Assembly (NCBI GenBank): GCA_030038175.1
Contig: JASHPN010000375.1
Location: 1-32,483 of the forward strand
Length of the DNA: 32,483 nt
Reading direction: 5' to 3'
Source of the DNA: Verrucomicrobiia bacterium
GTDB taxonomy: Bacteria > Verrucomicrobiota > Verrucomicrobiia > Limisphaerales > UBA11358
Part shown: positions 28,703 to 32,483 of the stretch, piece by piece
How positions within the stretch are numbered: position 1 is the first letter of the stretch
How the letters are laid out: each line of letters opens with the position of its first letter
Made by a program: the position numbers and the translations under genes
The notes under the pieces: model-generated
Told to the model about the DNA's origin: nothing
The model's input: the letters and a program-made list of their open reading frames with translations, nothing else
The model's database searches: none

Positions 28703-30793
28703 ATGTGGATACGGGTGAAGCGATTTAAGAATTATCAAAGCCGGGCTGGCTATGCCTTGCTTGTGACAATGACGTTTTTGGCGATGATGCTCGTCGTTTT
28801 CACCACGATGATGTTTTTCACGACCAGCAACGCCAAAATCACTCAGAGGAACAATCAATATAACGCAAGCGAAGCGGCCGCCGAAGCGGCGACAGAAATG
28901 GTTCTTGCCCAAATGACTCACGACTATGAGTTCGGGAGCCTTTCCAACAGCGGCGCCTATTACGGCACCTCCTTTCTGCCGACAAACAATCAGAGCAGTT
29001 GGCCGATTCAATATTCTTACAGCAATCCTTCAAACAATGCCAGCGGCCAGATTTATGTTTCGATCGGCCCATGGACCGCAAGCGCGGTGGCGCTCAATTC
29101 CCAATTTACCGGATTGTATGGTGAAGAGCAGGACGTCACCATTGCGGCCACGGCCACGCCTGCGACGGGCGCCCCCGTGCCTTCCACGGTCACCGAGACG
29201 CTTCAATTCGCCTCAATCCCCCTCTTTCAATTTGCCATATTTTACAATATGAACCTCGAAATTGCGGCGGCGCAAACCTTGAATATCGTCGGCCCCGTCT
29301 ATTCCAATGGCGGCATTTGGTCGGGATCCGACACCATCACCTTTTCCAGCACGGTGTCCGCCGTGGGCCTGGCCACCAACGAAGTGGACGACCCGTTTTG
29401 CGCGGGATACGCCGGCAGTGGAAGATCACAATACGTGCTGGCAAGTCAGCCGACCTCTGACAATGACACGCTCACCATGCCGGTCGGCACCAACAATAAT
29501 CCGGCGTCGGTTGAGGCCATCATCAATATTCCGCCGTCCAATTATGCGAGTGACACTTCGGCCGCGTACACGACCAACGGCGAGCTTTATATCGCCAACG
29601 CAGCGGACCTTTTTCTGACCAACTATCCTGGCGGAACAAATCAGGGTTGGAACTCAACCTACCAGGTCGGCGCCCCCATGGCTCTCTATTATCAGGATGC
29701 CGCAAATGGACCCAATTATCTCACTTGGTGTACCAATGACTTTTATCTTGTCTCAAACACCTTTTCAAAATCGGTCTATGCGACAAACTACATTCCCTTT
29801 TATTCGCCTGCTTACGCCAATGGTTTTCAGGCGGCCAACGGATTCTTGTTCACCAATAATGTAACCACACTTCAATTTACAAATACTTCCGGACCGGAGA
29901 CAGGCACAAACATCGTATGGTATATGGGTTATTCGTTTTTAACGAACGTCCTGTTCTACGATTGGCGCGAAGGCTGGCATTTGGGAAGCGGTCCTCCCAA
30001 AGTCGTCTATGCGACTCAACTGGATCTTAAAGCCTTGAATGTTTGGATGACGAACAACGCGGCCAACAATAACGACATCTATGGCGGCAGCAATTATAAC
30101 GCGCAATGCCAGTCCTCGTTTCACAAGTCGCGCGCCCTGGATTCCATGTATATTTTCAACGCCGTTTCACTGAGCTCAACGGCGCTTCCCGCGGTGCGAG
30201 TTATGAATGGAGGAATGATGCCGGTGAATATGGGCAGCCGGGGTTTTGGGCTGGCCACCGCCATGCCGATCTATGTTTGGGGCGATTATAACGTCTCGAA
30301 CAGCCTGGGCTCTTCGATCAGCCAAAACAATACCGTTTACACCGAGCCGGCCGCGCTGATGGGTGATGCGGTTACCATCCTTTCAGATGGCTGGCAGGAC
30401 TCCAAAAGTTCGTCTTCAAACTCGTCAACAGATACCAGGGGCGGCCCGTCCGCTTCACAAACGACCATAAACGCCGGCTGCATGGAAGGCATTGTCGAAT
30501 CCAATACCAATAATCCGGCCAGTGAAGGCACATCTGACGGTTACAGCGGCGGGGTTGAAAATTTCCTGCGAACGCTGGAAGATTGGAGCAGCGTCAAGCT
30601 TTGGTATAATGGTTCCATTGTCGTGATGTTTCCGAGCCAATACGCCACCAATTGCTGGCAGCAGACCGGCTATTATTACACGGCGCCCTCCCGCAGTTGG
30701 GCCTTTGACACCAATTTCATGATTCAGGCTGATTTGCCGCCCTTGATGCCGCAGGCCAAGGGCGTCATTCGCGGAAGCTGGGCCGCGCAGTGA
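28703..30793 (+). CDS. Large PilX/GspK-like pilin-associated protein, copy 2
   Basis: This is a tandem paralogue of the preceding gene, about nine in ten residues identical by eye, 696 residues from the ATG 28703 (a GTG at 28715 is an alternative). Similarity starts at the hydrophobic helix (YALLVTMTFLAMMLVVF) and runs to the end. The leader differs (MWIRVKRFKNYQSRAG). Divergence is concentrated in a few stretches, for example FSKSVYATNYIPFYSPAY and a Ser-rich insertion SKSSSSNSSTDTRGG, while the last 150 or so bases are almost unchanged. No Glu at +5. Like copy 1 it probably belongs to a type IV pilus or pseudopilus, inferred from its neighbours. The function of the large domain is unknown. 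Confidence 0.75.
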   Translation: MWIRVKRFKNYQSRAGYALLVTMTFLAMMLVVFTTMMFFTTSNAKITQRNNQYNASEAAAEAATEMVLAQMTHDYEFGSLSNSGAYYGTSFLPTNNQSSWPIQYSYSNPSNNASGQIYVSIGPWTASAVALNSQFTGLYGEEQDVTIAATATPATGAPVPSTVTETLQFASIPLFQFAIFYNMNLEIAAAQTLNIVGPVYSNGGIWSGSDTITFSSTVSAVGLATNEVDDPFCAGYAGSGRSQYVLASQPTSDNDTLTMPVGTNNNPASVEAIINIPPSNYASDTSAAYTTNGELYIANAADLFLTNYPGGTNQGWNSTYQVGAPMALYYQDAANGPNYLTWCTNDFYLVSNTFSKSVYATNYIPFYSPAYANGFQAANGFLFTNNVTTLQFTNTSGPETGTNIVWYMGYSFLTNVLFYDWREGWHLGSGPPKVVYATQLDLKALNVWMTNNAANNNDIYGGSNYNAQCQSSFHKSRALDSMYIFNAVSLSSTALPAVRVMNGGMMPVNMGSRGFGLATAMPIYVWGDYNVSNSLGSSISQNNTVYTEPAALMGDAVTILSDGWQDSKSSSSNSSTDTRGGPSASQTTINAGCMEGIVESNTNNPASEGTSDGYSGGVENFLRTLEDWSSVKLWYNGSIVVMFPSQYATNCWQQTGYYYTAPSRSWAFDTNFMIQADLPPLMPQAKGVIRGSWAAQ

Positions 30794-30841
30794 CCTTGCA
30801 GCGAAAGCCACTTTTCGCGCTTGCCCTTCCGGCTTTTCAAA

Positions 30842-30847
30842 TATACT
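30842..30847 (+). promoter_or_regulatory. Candidate -10 element for a leaderless dehydrogenase mRNA
   Basis: TATACT ends 7 bases before the ATG at 30855, so transcription would begin at or beside the start codon. The best -35 (TTGCCC) has a short 15-base spacing. This is suggestive only. Confidence 0.28.
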
Positions 30848-30854
30848 GCCGGAA

Positions 30855-31952
30855 ATGAAAGCGGCGATTTTTTATGGCAAAGAGGACATTCAAATCCACG
30901 AAGTCGCTCCGCGTCCGCTCAAGCCGGGCGAGGTTCGCATCCAGATTGCCGCCGCCTTGACGTGTGGAACGGACCTGAAGGTTTTTAAGCGGGGTTACCA
31001 CGCCAAAATGCTTACGCCGCCTTCGCCCTTCGGGCATGAATTGGCGGGGACCATCTCGGAAATCGCCGAAACCCGTTCCGTCTCGCCTTCAGCCTCAACG
31101 GGAAGGTGGAAGATGGGCGACCGCGTCGTCGTTGCCAATTCGGCCCCTTGCGGCTCGTGCTTCTTTTGCAAAAACGGACGGGAAAATCTGTGCGACGATT
31201 TGCTTTTTCTGAACGGCGCGTACGCCGAGACGATCGCGGTGCCGGCGCGGCTGGTCGAAAAAAATATGCTGCGCCTGAAACCCAAAACCAGGTTTGAGGA
31301 TGCGGCCTTGGCCGAACCGCTCGCCTGCGTGGCCCAGGGTATGGACGATTTGAATTTGCGGAAGGGGCAACACGTCCTGGTCCTGGGCGCCGGCCCGATT
31401 GGATTGATGTTTGTGGCATTGGCGAAACATCTGGGCTGCCGCGCAAGCGTCGCGGGCCGAGGATCAAATCGGCTGCGGGCGGCGCAGCAATTGGGCGCGG
31501 ACAAAGTCTTTGAGGTGGGAAAAGATGGTGACATTTGGGGGGCGGTTCGTGGCTCTCCCATGGCAGGCCCGCCTCCCGCTGCCAGGATAAACGGCGGAGA
31601 CGGTTCTGAATTTGACGTGGTGATTGAAGCGATTGGAAAACCCGAAACCTGGGAGGCGGCGGTGCGCCTGGTCCGCCGGGGCGGCTCGGTGAATTTCTTC
31701 GGCGGCTGCCCATCCGGGACCACGATTTCGCTGGATACAAAAATGATTCACTACTCGAATCTGGCATTGCTGGCCAGTTTTCACCATACCCCAAGGACCT
31801 TCCGGAAAGCATTGAAATTGATTGAAGCGGGAATCGTCCGGGCAAAGGATTTCGTGGATGGAGAATGGCCGCTCAGCCAACTTCCGGAATTATTCAGGCA
31901 AATGTCCGTGGAAAACCGCGCCATCAAGGCGCTGGTCAGGGTCCGCGAATGA
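30855..31952 (+). CDS. Zinc-dependent alcohol dehydrogenase (MDR superfamily)
   Basis: This is a 365-residue medium-chain dehydrogenase that oxidises a secondary alcohol or sugar alcohol with NAD(P)+. Catalytic zinc ligands are C37 (TCGTD), H61-E62 (GHE) and E154 (AEPLAC). Structural zinc cysteines are C99, C102, C105 and C113 (CGSCFFCKNGRENLC). The Rossmann motif GAGPIG is at 178-183. It resembles sorbitol/threonine dehydrogenases. Two stretches look inserted relative to the family: residues about 73-84 (TRSVSPSASTGR) and about 233-249 (GSPMAGPPPAARINGG), the latter coded by a palindromic repeat. Both keep the frame, so the protein may be functional. It is convergent with the next gene, with a 17-base overlap. 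Confidence 0.92.
   Translation: MKAAIFYGKEDIQIHEVAPRPLKPGEVRIQIAAALTCGTDLKVFKRGYHAKMLTPPSPFGHELAGTISEIAETRSVSPSASTGRWKMGDRVVVANSAPCGSCFFCKNGRENLCDDLLFLNGAYAETIAVPARLVEKNMLRLKPKTRFEDAALAEPLACVAQGMDDLNLRKGQHVLVLGAGPIGLMFVALAKHLGCRASVAGRGSNRLRAAQQLGADKVFEVGKDGDIWGAVRGSPMAGPPPAARINGGDGSEFDVVIEAIGKPETWEAAVRLVRRGGSVNFFGGCPSGTTISLDTKMIHYSNLALLASFHHTPRTFRKALKLIEAGIVRAKDFVDGEWPLSQLPELFRQMSVENRAIKALVRVRE
31541..31610. repeat. Palindromic repeat inside the dehydrogenase gene
   Basis: TGGCAG (31561-31566) and CTGCCA (31579-31584) form the centre of a hairpin with outer partial pairing (CCA and GG). On the minus strand the segment reads CTGGCAGCGGGAGGCGGGCC, which I recognise from intergenic repeats in Verrucomicrobiota. 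Here it is in frame inside the coding sequence. Confidence 0.5.
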
Positions 31953-32483
31953 ATTTTTCGACGACTTTTTGGAGATTCTTCAAATCCGGCAGGTTGATGT
32001 ACATCATGTGGCCGGCGTCGAATTGGGCATAGACAATGTTGGTGCGATAGTTTGGGTCCAGGGCCATGTGATCAATCGCGTAGTGCATGGTGTCAATCGG
32101 GCAAACCAGGTCGCACCGGCCGCCCAACACCAGGATTCGCATGTAGGGATTCTGGTTCATCGTCGCGGCCAGGCGGCCGGCAGCGCTGGGATAATTATTG
32201 GGCGCGCCATAATTCCATGGCTGCACACCAGCCAGCACTTCATAAGGCAAATCATCCTCAAATTTTAACTCGCCGCGGACATAGGCGTTCATGGCCGCCG
32301 CAAAAGGCCCGTACACCGCCGCGTCAGACGGATCGAAATCCGGATATTCCGATGCCGGGTCATCGTCGCGCCCGGTGATGCGCGCGTCGTATGCGCCCAG
32401 GATCAATCCTTCATCATGCAATAATTGTTTTCGAAAGACGCCGGGATCAATGCGCAGGTCGTTGTCGCTGATAATATTTGTCT
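31936..32483 (-). CDS. S10-type serine carboxypeptidase-like protein, C-terminal part
   Basis: The frame stays open to the right edge, so at least 182 residues of the C-terminus are seen and the N-terminus with the nucleophilic Ser is outside. Readable features are DNDLRIDPGVFRKQLLHDEG, ITGRDDDPASEY, DPSDAAVYGPF, PYEVLAGVQPWNY, the catalytic Asp region RILVLGGRCDLVCPIDTMHYA, and the catalytic His region FDAGHMMYINLPDLK. These match the peptidase S10 (COG2939-like) family common in bacteria that export peptidases. The track entry starting at 32421 uses an internal TTG and is not the true start. The stop overlaps the dehydrogenase stop region by 17 bases. Confidence 0.87.
   Translation of the reverse strand, partial: TNIISDNDLRIDPGVFRKQLLHDEGLILGAYDARITGRDDDPASEYPDFDPSDAAVYGPFAAAMNAYVRGELKFEDDLPYEVLAGVQPWNYGAPNNYPSAAGRLAATMNQNPYMRILVLGGRCDLVCPIDTMHYAIDHMALDPNYRTNIVYAQFDAGHMMYINLPDLKNLQKVVEKFIRGP

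Noticed and set aside
26480-30793. Assembly artefact duplicating one gene
   Set aside because: The copies differ by many substitutions and indels, including coding insertions, and have different leaders and flanks, so they are genuine paralogues.

Overview
The window is about 32.5 kb of bacterial chromosome with moderately high GC. Everything on it looks like ordinary cellular DNA: a housekeeping sigma factor, RNase P RNA, riboflavin, thiamine and tRNA t6A biosynthesis genes, secreted glycosidases, signalling proteins and a pilin cluster. I see no prophage, transposase, CRISPR array, rRNA or tRNA. The gene set, the delta-60 propeller kinase, the GH92 and DUF187 glycosidases and the intergenic repeats remind me of Verrucomicrobiota (Pedosphaera/Limisphaerales-like). 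That assignment rests on memory of such genomes, not on a search.

Layout. Positions 1-2540 carry rpoD, its terminator and the RNase P RNA gene rnpB, all on the + strand. Positions 2544-9634 form a minus-strand block: a secreted glycosyl-hydrolase-like protein, a REC-PAS-histidine kinase-REC hybrid, an XRE-HTH/receiver fusion, and a Ser/Thr kinase with one membrane span and a seven-blade delta-60 propeller. A doubtful small Cys-pair ORF lies upstream of the kinase. Positions 9711-12664 hold a secreted lactonase-fold protein converging on a ribD-ribE operon. Positions 13067-15442 encode a GH92 mannosidase lipoprotein, followed by 840 bp of gene-free, repeat-rich DNA. Positions 16285-21349 are a tight minus-strand operon: hppA, eboD-like cyclase, eboF-like phosphodiesterase. 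Positions 21515-25092 run on the + strand: an ABC-2 permease, a CPBP protease, thiL, tsaE and tsaB. Positions 25310-30793 are a pilin-like cluster whose last two genes are tandem paralogues. The window ends with a zinc alcohol dehydrogenase converging on the 3' end of an S10-type carboxypeptidase that runs off the right edge.

How the parts fit. The minus-strand signalling block looks like a local sensing and phosphorelay module. The hppA-ebo operon couples a pyrophosphate-driven ion pump of an apparently divergent subfamily to two enzymes of the poorly understood ebo cluster. The pilin cluster has the I/V-like, J/W-like and K/X-like order of minor pilins but no assembly ATPase or platform gene beside it. 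Its two large K/X-like members are mosaic paralogues.

A recurring theme is palindromic or dispersed repeat sequence invading gene ends and even gene interiors: the RibD C-terminus, the ebo phosphodiesterase stop codon, and an in-frame segment inside the alcohol dehydrogenase. I do not claim a wholly new system. The strongest candidates for new biology are the duplicated pilin-like pair, the kinase/XRE-receiver block, the hppA-ebo operon and the repeat-derived protein segments.
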